Source: Neoarius graeffei
Taxonomy: Eukaryota > Chordata > Actinopteri > Siluriformes > Ariidae
Reading direction: 5' to 3'
NCBI RefSeq assembly: GCF_027579695.1
Contig: NC_083583.1
Coordinates: forward strand, 26,671,599 to 26,735,598
Length of the DNA: 64,000 nucleotides
The translations under genes and the position numbers were made by a program. The notes under the pieces were generated by a model, which was not told the origin of the DNA, did no database searches, and saw only the letters and a program-made list of their open reading frames with translations. This document shows positions 1 to 12,242 of the stretch, piece by piece (positions within the stretch are counted from its first letter, which is position 1; each line of letters starts with the position of its first letter).

Positions 1-335
1 ACATGATAAAAGACTCACAAGAGGACACTTATAGGGCAGATGCGTTGCCTTTATACGGGTGTGCTAATCACATTCTGTAAAGACCTTGAGGTTAACAAGA
101 TGGCTGCAGTTATCACAAAGCACTAGATCTCCGAGAGAAAAACAAAGGGAGCATATTATCAGGGAGAAGAATGGGTTATTAAAAAGGTCGGAGGCAAGTA
201 GAGGTCAGATCATTAAAAGCTGAACTTTTGACCTGAAAGAGAAGTTACACAGACGTATTGATCTCACTGTTAATATAGTATATGCAATATTAGTCCATAA
301 TTACTAATATCTCAAAGGGAAAAATGGTGCCGCTG

Positions 336-2005
336 TTATGTTTCTTCCGCAGCCATGCCATTGTAATGTGTGCAGAATGTGGTTTTGCATTGTCTTGTTG
401 AAATTTCCCTGGAAAAGATGTCATCTTGAAAGCAGCATATGTTGCTACAGAATCTCAGTGTACTTCTCTGCATTAATGCTGCATCACAGAAGTGAAAGTT
501 ACCTCTGCCAAGGGCACGGACACAACCCCATACCATGACAGACCCTGGCTTTTAGACTTGTTTCTGGTAACAGTTTGGATGGTCCTTTTTGTCTTTGGTC
601 CAGAGCACAAGGCGTCCATTTCTTACAAAAAACACCAGGAATACTGATTCGCCTGACCACAATACATGTTTCCACTGTGTGATGGTCCATCCCAGATGCC
701 TCCAAGCCTAGAGAACTCAACGGTGCTTCTGGACACAGTTAACATAAGGCTTCCTTTTTGCACAGTAAAGTTTTAACTGGCATTTATGGATGTAACTCTG
801 TATTGTAGTGCTTGATGAAGGTTTGCCAAAGTAATCCTGAGCCCATGTGGTTCTATCAGCTATACCGTAGATATCTGTGGTTGGTAGAAGAGAGCAACTG
901 GACTTGCTTGAAAAGTCTTGAAGACGTTTCGCCTCTCATCCGAAAGGCATCCTCAGTTCTGTCTGTCTAATAGGGAGTATCAAGTATTTATCCTCTCATG
1001 GATCATCATAGAATCTGAATCAGAATGCTGATGGCTGCATTGTAGGTGGCTGATAGAGGTCATAGACACCCACCTCTGTTCAGTGATGGTCGTTCCAGGT
1101 TGACAAAAATGAACGATCCTCTCTGGCTAAGATGTCTGCCAGTTTTCTGGAAGTCCTCTCATACTCCCGCACCAGTCGAAGGGAACTCATCCCAAAGTGC
1201 GTAAAAACATATCTGTGAAGATACTCAGTCATCCAGATACATAGTAATCTGTGGTTGGTAGAAGAGAGCAACTGGACTTGCTTGAAAAGTCTTGAAGACT
1301 TTTAGAGGCGAAACGTCTTCAAGACTTTTCAAGCAAGTCCAGTTGCTCTCTTCTACCAACCACAGATTACTATGTACCTGGATGACTGAGTATCTTCACA
1401 GATATATAGCGTAGATGAATGACGGCTGTGTCGTCTGAGGGATCGGAGATCACAGGTGTTCAGCTTAGGCTTGCGCCCTTGCCCTTTATGCACTGAAATT
1501 CCTCCAGATTCCTTGAATCATTTAATGATATTAAGCACCGTATAGGGTGAAATATCCAAATCCCTTCATATCTTTCTTTGAGCAAAATTGTTTTTAAACA
1601 TTTTTATTATTTTCTCATGCATTTGTTGACAAACTGGAGATCCTCAGCCCATATTTGCTCCTCAAAGACTAGGCCTTTCCTGGATATTGATTTTGTACCA
1701 AATCATGATTACAATCACCTGTTGACATCACCTGTTTCAAATCACATCAGTATTTAAGTGTTTTACCTCATTACTAGCCCTAAATTGCCGCTGTCCCGAC
1801 TTTTTTTGGAATGGGTTGCAGGACTGAAACGCAGGAATGGCTGTATATTAACAAATGAAATGAAGTTGATCAGACAAAACATGAAATATCTTGGGTTCAT
1901 ACTGTCTGCGTTGAACTACAAATCAAAGTAAGTTTAGAAATCACTCCTTTCTTTGTTGATTTGCATTTTCCGTACCGTCCCAACTTTTTCTGATTTGGGG
2001 TTGTA
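336..2005 (-). mobile_element. Decayed Tc1-like transposon
   Basis: Reversed, this reads as a Tc1-type transposase remnant: 340-860 is the catalytic part (landmarks such as CATACCATGACA and CGCCTGACCACAATACATG), and 1410-1660 is the helix-turn-helix end. The right terminus, TGATTTGGGGTTGTA at 2005, is the TIR type used by the three younger copies in this window. No intact frame remains, and the middle (about 870-1410) is replaced by a foreign hairpin. Confidence 0.7.
1209..1405. repeat. 91-base inverted repeat (near-perfect hairpin)
   Basis: 1209-1299 and 1315-1405 are reverse complements with one mismatch seen, around a 15-base spacer. A third, direct copy of the inner half (CTGTGGTTGGTAGAAGAGAG...) lies at 873-930, followed by GACGTTTCGCCTCTCATCCG. 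The GACGTTTCGCCTCTCATCC motif is widespread in fish repeats; I do not assign a family. Confidence 0.85.
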
Positions 2006-2568
2006 AATACAGCCACATAAAGAGACAGATATGTGAGTCGAGTATATATGAGAACTGAATAGACATCCCTTCATACATCTTCAGGACTGCTTTTTCGTTT
2101 CAGTCGATCCAGAGCCTCGTCCAGGATCGCACGGACATGCAAACAACATGCACAGAAACTTCACACAGACACTAGCCCAAAGTGGTGACACTGAAGCTGT
2201 GATACGCCAAGACTTGAAATGAGTTGACAGTTAAATATACCGTAAATTCAATATCAAAAATTATTATACATACAGGACACTGTTTCGATGGAATAAAAAC
2301 ATGGATTCTATTCCCTTCTAGCGTGTTTCATTCATTTGATTTGATAGCATGCAATATTGTTAGCATATCACTTATCCTATGTGTATTACATCACTCTACC
2401 CAATGCAGAATGGGTGTTGAATATGGTTTACGATATTGTATAGTTGTCAAGACAACATGACGTCACACATCGGAGACGTAAAACATGGCCTCCAGGTTTG
2501 TTTTGTTAAATACGGAAGATTTTGAGAAAATTTTGGAAAAGATGCGTTAAACACCTGAAAGGAATGTG

Positions 2569-2572
2569 TATG

Positions 2573-2609
<37 letters not shown>

Positions 2610-2800
2610 GCTTTTTTCATGGTATATCAGATAGATTCCTTTCAGCTAGCATAATACTGAATGAGTTGAAGACAAGTTCAGTATCATGCTAACTGAAAGG
2701 AATCTTGACAAGGATATTGAACTTGTCTTTGACTCATTCAAGATCATGCTAGCTGAAAGGAATCTGATATACCACTCAACGCCAGTCAATATTATTTAAT
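2569..2800. repeat. (TAA)n microsatellite followed by a small palindromic repeat
   Basis: 2569-2608 is (ATA)n. From 2619 the sequence GGTATATCAGATAGATTCC is mirrored by GGAATCTGATATACC at 2758-2773, with internal copies of CTTTCAGCTAGCAT and ATGCTAGCTGAAAG, giving a 160-base foldback element. Confidence 0.7.
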
Positions 2801-2904
2801 TGTTTAGATGCTGATCACAGTTGAACCATTTGGAAATTTAGACAATGTTAGTCCTGTACGTAACTATCAATACTATTTGTTTTATGAATTTCTGTATTCA
2901 TGGT

Positions 2905-3060
2905 GACTGTAATGGAGTGTCATCCCACCAGGATGTACTCCCACCTCATGCTCAGTGTTTCTGGGATAGACTCTGGATCCACTGTCTCCTTGATCAGGAT
3001 AAAGCAAGGGCAGGAAAACATGCAGAATGGGACACCAGTCCATCACACTTTTCATACATA
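2905..3060 (+). repeat. Old SINE-like relic
   Basis: GGGATAGACTCTGGATCCAC and GATAAAGCA resemble the tail half of a diverged V-SINE-type repeat; the same tail recurs at 53110-53215. Confidence 0.4.
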
Positions 3061-3179
3061 CAGTATATAAGCTTAGAAAATACAACTATTAAAAAAAATC
3101 AACAAGAATAGAACCTGTTCTTTCATTTTAATAACAATTAACGTACATTAGTTTCATTTTTGTTAGTATGTTTGTGTGA

Positions 3180-3497
3180 GGTGGCACAGTGGTGTAGTGG
3201 TTAGCACTGTCGCCTCACAGCAAGAAGGTTCTGGGTTCAAGCCCAGTGGCTGATGAGGGTCTTTCTGTATGGAGTTTGCATGTTCTCTCTGTGTCTGCAT
3301 GGGTTTCCTCTGGGTGCTCCAGTTTCCCCCACAGTCCAAAGACATGCAGGTTAGGCTAACTGGTGGCTCTAAATTGACCGTAGGTGTGAATGGTTGTTTG
3401 TCTCTATGTGTCAGCCCTGTGATGACCTGGCGACTCGTCCAGGGTGTACCCCGCCTCTCACTCATAGTCAGCTGGGATAGGCTCCAGCTCCTATCAT
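3180..3497 (+). repeat. V-SINE (DANA/Mermaid-like), 3'-truncated
   Basis: It has a tRNA-like head (TAGTGGTTAGCACTGTCGCC box A region; GGTTCAAGCCC box B) and the central V domain (GTGCTCCAGTTTCCCCCACA, CAAAGACATGCAGGTTAG), and breaks off after GGGATAGGCTCCAGCTCC. Confidence 0.85.
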
Positions 3498-3499
3498 TT

Positions 3500-4580
3500 C
3501 ACTTCGTTAATTGACTGAGCAGTATTAATTGCTATTCCTGAGGTATTTTTCATTCCGGCCGAACACGAGGCATTTAAGCTTCCTGCATTCTTGCCAGTTC
3601 AGAGAGAGAAGAAAATCCATTATTTCTGGACAAGAAGTTCAACAGAGCAGAACCAGCTCAGTAAATCCCTGCTGACTTTAAAAGAAGGGTGTCTGAAACA
3701 GACAATGCAACCAAGCGCCATGGTGAAAGAGAAAGAGCTATAAAGCTTTGTGAGATTTGAATTCCTTTCTTTTGATTCCTTTTTGATTATCTGCTGCCAT
3801 TTCTGAGAGGTGGGTTCTTTTTAGAGAAAATATGATCTCAAAGAGAGTTTCTATAAGGTGTAAGTTATAAGAAGGTTGTCGTCACTGACCAGTGATGCGT
3901 TTTGCTTTTTTTTTTTTTGGACATATATTTATAACATGCCATGATCAAGGTGGACAAGAAGGAAACTATTAACACTGAGACATTAAATTGAATGCAGTGC
4001 GAAGCCTGGTCTCTTTTGAGTCTTGATGAACAGGATGTGAGATTAAGAGATGGAGAGGGAACCAGTACAAAGTCTAATTTTTTTTACCCATGCAGCATAC
4101 AAACTGTTTTATAGCAAAATTCTTTGAATAAGTCCAACAAAGCTTTTTTTTTTTTTTTTGCAGGTTGGACTGATTTATTTTAAATTATCCAAAACGCTTG
4201 GGTTGAAATCTCCAAAGATGTTGATACTTCTTTGTAGCAAAGATTGCTGATGGCACTCATGCATGATCTAATTTCCTTCTCCCACCCAAACTTTAGATGA
4301 TTTTATACGGTGGTGAACCCAGGCGGTCTGTTTCAGTCTTTTGTTTATTGGAGAATAAATCTCAAAGGCTGCTGACTGTTTTCTTGGCTTCTGTCCAGTC
4401 GTCCTGTTCCGAATAAATTTTCCTGCAGTAATATACAAACATTCGTTTCCACCTTCACTACACTGAGCAACATCTGCCAGCCTCTTTATGAACCTGTCAC
4501 AGCTGAAAGCAATGGCGAGTCTTAAAAACGTCCAGTTTTTCACCAGCAATAGGGGAAAGTTATGGGCCAGCAGGCCTGTG
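3500..4580. other. Stretch without recognisable gene
   Basis: Low-complexity T runs at 3908 and 4145; otherwise apparently unique A/T-rich DNA. No coding exon, tRNA or repeat could be recognised. Confidence 0.5.
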
Positions 4581-4610
4581 AGAGCCCTTGCAATTTAACA
4601 TTCTTTCTAC

Positions 4611-4632
4611 ATACATACACACACACACACAC

Positions 4633-4721
<89 letters not shown>

Positions 4722-4731
4722 TATACACACA

Positions 4732-4782
<51 letters not shown>

Positions 4783-4815
4783 TACACACATATATATACA
4801 CACATACATTATATA

Positions 4816-4860
<45 letters not shown>

Positions 4861-4864
4861 GCAC
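4611..4864. repeat. (CA)n / (TA)n compound microsatellite
   Basis: Alternating (AC)n, (ATAC)n and long (TA)n blocks; the Tyr/Ile/His/Thr reading frames through it are artefacts. Confidence 0.97.
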
Positions 4865-4865
4865 A

Positions 4866-5243
4866 GGGCGGCACGGTGGTGTAGTGGTTAGCGCTGTCGC
4901 CTCACAGCAAGAAGGTCCTGGGTTCGAGCCCTGGGGCCGCCGAGGGCCTTTCTGTGTGGAGTTTGCATGTTCTCCCCGTGTCCACGTGGGTTTCCTCCGG
5001 GTGCTCCGGTTTCCCCCACAGTCCAAAGACATGCAGGTTAGGTTAACTGGTGACTCTAAATTGACCGTAGGTGTGAATGTGAGTGTGAATGGTTGTCTGT
5101 GTCTGTGTCAGCCCTGTAATGACCTGGCGACTTGTCCAGGGTGTACCCCGCCTTTCGCCCGTAGTCAGCTGGGATAGGCTCCAGCTTGCCTGCAACCCTG
5201 TAGAAGGATAAAGCGGCTAGAGATAATGAGATGAGATGAGATA
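4866..5243 (+). repeat. V-SINE, full length
   Basis: Starts GGGCGGCACGGTGGTGTAG and ends GCGGCTAGAGATAATGAG with the (ATGAG)n tail. It has landed between two (TA)n/(CA)n microsatellites, so target duplications cannot be read. Confidence 0.92.
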
Positions 5244-5320
5244 TATACACACACACACACACACTACATATACACACATATATAATGTATATGTAATGTG
5301 TGTGTGTGTGTGTGTGTATG

Positions 5321-5374
<54 letters not shown>

Positions 5375-5383
5375 GTATATGTA

Positions 5384-5440
<57 letters not shown>
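5244..5440. repeat. (CA)n/(TG)n/(TA)n microsatellite
   Basis: About 200 bases of pure dinucleotide repeat directly after a V-SINE tail. Confidence 0.97.
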
Positions 5441-5443
<3 letters not shown>

Positions 5444-5448
<5 letters not shown>

Positions 5449-5779
5449 CATTTGATTCCTATGACAATGAATAAACTAATGTCAGGTCACAAGTTTAACA
5501 TCATAATGTAATTTTGTGGTGGCAAAGTAAAAGCATGTAAAGCGAAGAGGGAATTATGAAATAGAAAACGATATGTTTCGCTTACTATTTTGACAGGTAT
5601 TGAATAAAAGTCATTCCTTTAAATCCAAGGAATAGCTACAAAACACACACACACGCACACGAAGGCTGATTGAGTCCATCTAAATATTCATTCATTCCTC
5701 AGTAACTACTTTATCCTCTAGAGCCCCTCCTAACAATGTTGGATGGGAGCTGGGAATACAGACTGGATCGGATGTCATC

Positions 5780-5819
<40 letters not shown>

Positions 5820-6423
5820 ACTAGGGGCAATTTAGAGTAATTAATCCATCTACTGGCACTGCAGCCCATCAGTGGCATTTGTCTCAGGTGATTACACAGA
5901 GTAAAACACTCCCGAGATTTCATCTCCATTTGGTGTGATATTTTTCAGTCCATGTCACCGACACATCAATAACCTCATCAGCAGTGATTAAGAAGGTGCA
6001 TGAAATAATACAGTCATGGGTGAAATGCATGTAAATGAGATGGATTATATATTATATACTCCTTTTCCCCCCAATATGCATTTGGAGGAGAAACTAAAAG
6101 TACACAGCCTAAGCACACATTGTCTAATCAAATTAAAATTACACAAAATGACAGAATACAGAACCCTAATTTAAATTTTTTTGTTTGTTTGAATGAACAG
6201 GTACATTGCTCAAATCTAATAGTTTCATTACCAGGTTATTAATAATTACTCGATTTCAGGCATCACTGCTAATATGTTTGTAGAAGTGGAAAATACTTCG
6301 GTAATTGTGTCTTGTTACTGCAATTAAATATTATTTGAGGATATATGGGATATGTAAGTGATCTTACTTAACTAAATTTTTAAGAAAAAAAACATACTTT
6401 TTACCCCTTACATTTAATATTTA
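5444..6423. other. Gene-free DNA with an old V-SINE-like relic
   Basis: 5690-5935 resembles a reversed, much diverged SINE interrupted by (AC)n at 5784-5815 (CATTCATTCCTCAGTAACT... GCCCATCAGTGGCA). The rest is A/T-rich with nothing recognisable. Confidence 0.45.
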
Positions 6424-6436
6424 GACTTTTAAAGTA

Positions 6437-6806
6437 GGGCGGCACGGAGGTGTAGTGGTTAGCACTGTTGCCTCACACAAAGAAGGTTCTGGGTTCGAGC
6501 CCAGTGGCCAACGAGGGCCTTTCTGTGTGGAGTTTGCATGTTCTCCCCCGTGTCCGTTTCCTCCGGGTGCTCCGGTTTCCCCCACAGTCCAAAGACATGC
6601 AGGTTAGGTTAACTGGTGACTCTAAATTGACCGTAGGTGTGAAAGTGAGTGTGAATGGTTGTCTGTGTCTATCTGTCAGCCCTGTGATGACCTGGTGACT
6701 TGTCCAGGGTGTACCCCGCCTCTCGCCCGTAGTCAGCTGGGATAGGCTCCAGCTTGCCTGCGACCCTACACAGGATTAGCAGCTACAGATAACTGATGGA
6801 TGGATG
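6437..6806 (+). repeat. V-SINE with 13-base target duplication
   Basis: Flanked by perfect GACTTTTAAAGTA at 6424-6436 and 6807-6819. It is full length, with the (GATG)n tail variant (CTGATGGATGGATG). Confidence 0.93.
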
Positions 6807-6867
6807 GACTTTTAAAGTACTCGTTACAAATCTCAGTGGTCTTTTCTTCTTTCATCCAGTCAGTGAT

Positions 6868-7960
6868 TAAAAGCTACATTCACTGTCCATTTAATTAGGA
6901 ACACCTGCAGCCCTATACAATCCTCCATCCATCCATTATCCATAACCGCTTATCCTGTACAGGGTCACAGGCAAGCTGGAGCCTATCCCAGCTGACTATG
7001 GTCGAGATCCGGAGTACACCCTGGACAAGTCGCCAGGTCATTGCAGGGCTGACACAGAGACAAACAACCATTCACACTCACATTCACACCTACGGTCAAT
7101 TTAGAGCCACCAATTAACCTAACCTGCATGTCTTTGGACTGTGGGGGAAACCAGAGCACCCGGAGGAAACCCACGCAGACATGGGGAGAACATGCAAACT
7201 CCGCACAGAAAGGCCCTCGTTGGCAACTGGGCTCTCAAACCCAGAACCTTCTTGCTGTGAGGCGACAGTGCCAACCACTACACCACCGTGCCGCCCCCTA
7301 TACAATCCTTCAATTATCAAATCAGCCAATCACGTGGCAGCAGCTCAAGTAAAAAAAAAAAATCATGCAGATACAAATCAAGAGCTTCAGTTACAGTTCA
7401 CATCAAACTTCAGCATGAGGAGAAATTGTGATCTCTGTGACTTTCACTCTGGCATGGTTATTAGTACCAGATGGGCTGGTTTGAGTATTTCAGAAACAGC
7501 TGATCTTCTGGGAATTTCACACACAGCAGTCTCTAGAGTTTACACAGAATGGTGCCAAAAACAACAACAACAACAACAAAAACATCCTGTGAGCAAAGCT
7601 GAAACACCTTGTTGATAAGAGAGATCAGAGGAGAATAACTGGACTGGTCTGAGCTGACAGGGAGCCTATAGTAACTCATATAATCACTCTTTACAACCGT
7701 GATGAGCAGAAAAGCGTCTCAGAACACACAATACATAGAACCATGAGGTGGCTGGGGTACAGCAGCAGAAGACCACATCAGGTTCCACTCCTGACATTCA
7801 AAAGCAGGAATCTGAGGCTATCATGGACACAGACTCACCCGAACTGGACAGTTGAAAATTGGAAAAAGACCAGGTAATTTTTTTTCCCCGGTTTTAGTGA
7901 GTCTGTGCTTGTAATAGCCTCAGATTCTTGGCTGACAGGAGTGGAACCTGAAGGGTCTTC
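6868..7960 (+). mobile_element. Tc1-like transposon remnant, second family
   Basis: The left end CATTCACTGTCCATTTAATT is a common fish Tc1 terminus. 7417-7560 encodes a helix-turn-helix (DFHSGMVISTRWAGLSISET, ADLLGISHTAVSRVYTEW) like a Tc1 transposase N-terminus, ended by an (AAC)n Gln run. The catalytic half is lost; 7779-7838 is repeated in inverted form at 7895-7953. A V-SINE splits its left part. Confidence 0.7.
6925..7295 (-). repeat. V-SINE inside a Tc1 relic, 14-base target duplication
   Basis: CCCTATACAATCCT occurs at 6911-6924 and 7296-7309. Reverse orientation, (GGAT)n tail type. Confidence 0.93.
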
Positions 7961-8085
7961 TAGCTCATTCACATCAAGGTAATGGAGTCACGTAAAAAAA
8001 GAATAAATCTGCAAAAGGATAAGAAAATAAATGTTGAAAAAGAACAGGAAATTAATAAAAATAAAAGAATAGGAAACTCAATGGA

Positions 8086-8444
8086 GGGCGGCACGGTGGT
8101 GTAGTGGTTAGCGCTGTCGCCTCACAGCAAGAAGGTCCTGGGTTCGAGCCCAGTGGCTGACAAGGGCCTTTCTGTGTGGCGTTTGCATGTTCTCCCCGTG
8201 TCTGCGTGGGTTTCCTCCGGGTGCTCCGGTTTCCCCTACAGTCTGAAGACATGCAGGTTAGGCTAATTGATGGCTCTAAATTGACCGTAGGCATGAATGT
8301 GAGTGTAAATGGTTGCCTGTGTCTACGTGTCAGCCCTGCAATAACCTGGTGACTTGTCGAGGGTGTACCCTGCCTCTTGCCCAGCTTGCCTGTGACCTGT
8401 AGGACAGGATAAGTGGCTACATATAATGGATGGGTGGATGGATG
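8086..8444 (+). repeat. V-SINE
   Basis: Head GGGCGGCACGGTGGTGTAG to tail GGATGGGTGGATGGATGGG; a short deletion near the CAGCTGGGATAG block. Target duplication not clear. Confidence 0.9.
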
Positions 8445-9302
8445 GGAAATAAAAAGAAATGAACTTTTCTTTATTGCTTTAGGCCCTTGAGGGGCCAAGC
8501 TGTCAATCAGCTGGTTTTGGGCGAGCCTTCCTGCTCAGACTGGAGTAGTCAGTTCTTGTACACATGAATCCTGCTTTGCGTGGTGTGAACGTGGCAGCTT
8601 TTTAAATTGCGGAGGGAAGGAGAGGATTTGCTCCCTCTGTGTGTACGCTGGCTGTTATCTGCTCTTATTCTTTTTACAGTTTTAGTCTTTTTCATGACAC
8701 TCCTATGACAGTGTTGTTTCACCCACATTATTTTCCAGTGTATTGATTTGAAACTTACTCATTATTTACTCATTATTCACTCTTTGGAATATATATCTGA
8801 AAACAAAAATGACCACCTGTTCAGGATCACTGCAGTATCCACGACAGGATTTCTGAGTCGCTTTCTCAAGTGATGAGAAATAATTTGGAAACTGTATAGC
8901 ACCGACAAACATGCAGATGCAGTACATGGACAGATCAATGTACTTTATTGATCCACAAGAAGAAGTATGGGAAAAAATAAAATGAAATGCCACACGGTTA
9001 CCTGAGCACAGGTTTGAACCAATGATTGTGGCGCTGAAAAAGAGAACACAAGAGCTCCATCACTATACCATCTATTACCTGCAGGAGTAACTGACCTTGT
9101 AGAGGTTGAGGTTTTATTTTCAGATATTTCTTGCAAAGATTGATTCAGGATGCTCGTTTTGGGCCACAGTGTCATCACTACAACCAGTAAATCCTACAAT
9201 TAATCTCTGTCATGAAATTGCACTTTCTAAAAATCATTGATTTTTCCCTGATTTAAATGTGCATATTGGTTGGATGTGAATGAACTGAGTTGCGTTTACA
9301 CA
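8445..9302. other. Gene-free DNA with LINE-tail-like relic
   Basis: TACTTTATTGATCCACAAGA at 8940 resembles the reversed 3' tail of a fish LINE. No coding exon is recognisable. Confidence 0.4.
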
Positions 9303-9615
9303 GTTTGGCTACGTTCACACTGCAGGCTGAAGTGACTCAAATCCGATCTTTTCGCCCATATGTGACCTGTATCTGATCTTTTATTGACAATATGAACGAC
9401 ACAGATCCGATTTTTTCAAATCCGACCCAGGCCGTTTGGATATGTGGTCCTAATTCCGATCCCTATCCGCTCTTTTCATATGCGACTTCAGTCTGAACCG
9501 CCAGGTCGCATTCATCCGACTTACACGTCATCAACAAGCCACAAACATCACTATTCTGCGCTGAAGTAGGCGGCGGGTCTCTCAAAAAAGTTACAACAAC
9601 ATGGCGCATAATCAT

Positions 9616-9985
9616 GGGCGCAGATAGAGGGGGGGACTCGTCCCACCCAGATTTAAATTCACCTCATTCGGTCCCCCCCACTTATAGGGAGGAAAAAACG
9701 TCTATGCTGTCTTTCTTTGCATAAGGCAAACCTCACGGAAAAATCAAAAGACTAATTACCATTCGGTTTATTGAGGTGCACGGCAGTGTATACATAGTTG
9801 CAACAACTCACATAAAACAAAACAAAGACTGATATTCGGTTGGTTGAGCTGCGCAGACTGCACAGGTTGCGAGCTCGAGCTTGGTTGCTATGGTAACCCA
9901 CAAGAAGTTTGACAGGCATATCGGGGTTGGGGTTGGTTTGCTGGCAGCTTTGTCCCCCCCAGTTCAAAAAACGTATCTGCGCCCC
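9616..9985. mobile_element. MITE nested in the Harbinger-like element
   Basis: Termini GGGCGCAGATA and TATCTGCGCCC are inverted. The insertion interrupts ATGGCGCAT just before GACATCAATGCG; GGCGCAT and TGCGCAT on the two sides look like a degenerate 7-8-base target duplication (hAT-type size). Confidence 0.65.
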
Positions 9986-10146
9986 TGCGCATGACATCAA
10001 TGCGAGGGACGCTTCGGGCTGTGAAGGTTCTGAATCTTCTCAATGGAAGGACGCAGAGGTTAGGGAGCTGATTTCCATTTGGGGGGATGCAGCTATTCAA
10101 GCTAGATTGGATGGGTCATACCGCAACCGGGCGGTTTTACTTCCGT
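9986..10146 (+). pseudogene. Myb/SANT-domain fragment of a Harbinger-type accessory protein
   Basis: About 50 codons encode a WKDAEVRELISIWGDAAIQA helix followed by LDGSYRNRAV. The WxxxEVxxLIxIWGDxxIQxxL pattern is the transposon Myb/SANT-like domain. It ends at GTTTTACTTCCGTAA and has no further helices, so it is a remnant. Confidence 0.6.
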
Positions 10147-10514
10147 AAACACTGGCCATGCTCACTGCGTGTGACGTCGTCGTATCCTGCAATGCGCATG
10201 CGGAACACTTTTAGGTCGCTTTTCGTTCATACTGAGGATCACATACAAGTCGCATATATTTGTTAATGTGAACGACCTCACAAAAAAATCGGATTTCACA
10301 AAAAAATCGGAATTGAGCATTAAGCCTTGCAGTGTGAACGTAGTGTTTGTTTTCATACAGCCAGCCTGATTTGATTTTCTTATTCTTTTTCTGTTTTTAT
10401 TTTCTCACTTGCTGCAGATTTATTCTTTTTTATGGCACTCCTATGACTCCATATCCAAGTGTTGTGTGTTCTGAGACGCTTTTCTACTTTTCTGACCCCT
10501 GAAGATTTTGATAT

Positions 10515-11830
10515 TAATTACAGAATCAGAATACGCTTTATTGCCAAGTAATTGTTGCAACTACAAGGAATTTGGCTTGGAGTTAAGATGCTCAATAAAT
10601 AAATGCTAAATAAAGACAGTCTATTCTAAGATGTTAAGAAATAAGAACTAAATAAACAAGATAAAAATAAGATAAAATAAACAACTGTGCAAGTAAATAA
10701 ATATGCAAATTAGGTAAACAATAAGAAAGTAAACAAATGTGCGAATCAGGTAAACAACTGGAGGGGCAGAGTAAATGGGGTCACTGGTCTTGTTTATTGA
10801 GGTGGGGGGGCAGAGTGGGTCAGGAGTCTGAGGTATGATACTGGCGGGGGGGCAGAATAAGTGGGGGTCACTGGTCATGTTTATGAGGCCTGCAGCGGTA
10901 GGAAAGAAACTGTTTCTATGGCGTGAGGTTTTGGTCTTGATGGACCGCAGCCTCCTGCCGGAGGGGAGTGTCTCAAAAGAGTTTATGTCCAGGGTGGGAG
11001 GGATCAGCCACAATCTTTCCTGCCTGCCTCAGTGTCCTGGAGGCGAACAGGTCCTCAAGTGAAGGCAGGCTGCAGCCGATCACCTTCTGCGCCGAGCGAA
11101 TAATACCCTGCATTCTACCCTTGTGTCTCTGGCAGTGGTGGCAGTGTACCAGATGGTGATGGAGGAGGTGAGGATGGACTCAATGATGGCTGTGTAGAAG
11201 TGCACCATCACTGTCTTTGGCAGGTTGAACTTCTTTAACTGTCGCAGGAAGTACATCCTCTGCCGTGCTTTTGAGATGAGGGAGCTGATGTTCAGTTCCC
11301 ACTTCAGGTCCTGGGTGATTATGGTGCCCAGGAAGCAGAAGGACTCCACAGTGTCCACTGGTGAGCCATGCAGGGTAATGGGGAGGGAGGGGCTGGGTTC
11401 TTCTTTTTTTAAAAGATTTTTTTGGGGCTTTTTTCACCTTTATTGGATAGGACAGTGTAGAGACAGGACAGGAAATGAGTGGGGGAGAGAGAGACGGGGA
11501 GGGATCGGGAAACGACCTCAGGTCGGAATCTAACCCGGGTCCCCGGATCTATGGTATGGTGCCTTATCCACCTGAGCCACGATGCCCTGGGCTGGGTTCT
11601 TCTTGAAGCTCACAATCATTTCCACTGTCTTTGCAGCATTTAGCTCCAGGTTGTTTTGGCTGCACCAGGTCACCAGATGGTCGATCTCCCACCTGTAGGT
11701 GGACTCGTCCTCACCAGAGGTGAGTCCACTGAGGGTGGTGTCATCTGCGAACTTCAGGAGTTTGACGGACTGGTGGGTGGAGGTGCAGCTATATACAGTA
11801 TCTGTATATCTTGTGAATGTATTAATTTTA
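10515..11830 (-). mobile_element. LINE fragment (RT C-terminal half and 3' end)
   Basis: Reversed, 11590-11830 encodes LLKFADDTTLSGLTSGEDES (FADD, the reverse-transcriptase catalytic box) and LELNAAKTVEMIVSF. 11080-11358 encodes VESFCFLGTIITQDLKWELN and FYTAIIESILTSSITIWY, and 10880-10990 encodes LPSGRRLRSIKTKTSRHRN. The 3' tail is the CAGAATCAGAATACGCTTTA region near 10522. Several frame changes occur, and a SINE interrupts it. CR1/L2-like by its overall motifs. Confidence 0.75.
11406..11589 (-). repeat. tRNA-derived SINE (third family) within the LINE
   Basis: Flanked by a perfect 15-base duplication GGCTGGGTTCTTCTT at 11391-11405 and 11590-11604. Reversed it starts GGGCATCGTGGCTCAGGTGG (box A-like), with GGGTTAGATTCC (box B-like), and ends in an A-rich tail. 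Confidence 0.8.
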
Positions 11831-12188
11831 GGGTGGCACGGTGGTGTAGTAGTTAGCACTGTCGCCTCACAGCAAGAAGGTCCTCGGTTCGTGGCCAGTG
11901 AGGGCCTTTCTGTGTGGGGTTTGTATGTTCTCACTGCGTCTGCATGGGTTTCCTCCGGGTGCTCTGGTTTCCCCCCACAGTCCAAAGACATGCAGGTTAG
12001 GTTAATTGGTGGCTCTAAATTGACCGTGAGTGTGAATGGTTGTTTGTGTCTGTGTTGGCCCTGTGATGACCTGGCGACTTGTCCAGGGTGTACCCTGCCT
12101 CTCACCCATAGTCAGCTGGGATAGGCTCCAGCTTGCCTGCGACCCTGTAGGCCAGGATAAGCGGCTACAGAAAATGGATGGATGGATG
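11831..12188 (+). repeat. V-SINE
   Basis: GGGTGGCACGGTGGTGTAG head, GGATGGATGGATG tail. Flanks TGTATTAATTTTA and TGTACCAATTTTA form an imperfect target duplication at the upstream edge of the LINE fragment. Confidence 0.9.
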
Positions 12189-12242
12189 TACCAATTTTAA
12201 TATATTTTCTCTGTTGAATTCTGATTTTTAATAAGATTCCTA

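Larger units (their letters stand above)
9309..10342. mobile_element. Harbinger-like non-autonomous transposon with Myb/SANT fragment
   Basis: TIRs: CTACGTTCACACTGCAGGCT at the left, and AGCCTTGCAGTGTGAACGTAG at the right as its reverse complement. Inside, 9986-10146 encodes GCEGSESSQWKDAEVRELI and SIWGDAAIQARLDGSYRNRA, the Myb/SANT-like fold of the Harbinger accessory DNA-binding protein. A second family member lies at 13633-14440. No transposase is present. Confidence 0.7.

Noticed and set aside
4880-4935. tRNA gene candidates (box A and box B) at the heads of V-SINEs
   Set aside because: No acceptor stem or full cloverleaf can be drawn; the boxes belong to the SINE internal promoter.
4540-5451. 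Long Tyr/Ile/His/Thr-rich reading frames on both strands
   Set aside because: They are translations of (TA)n and (CA)n microsatellites, present in several frames at once.
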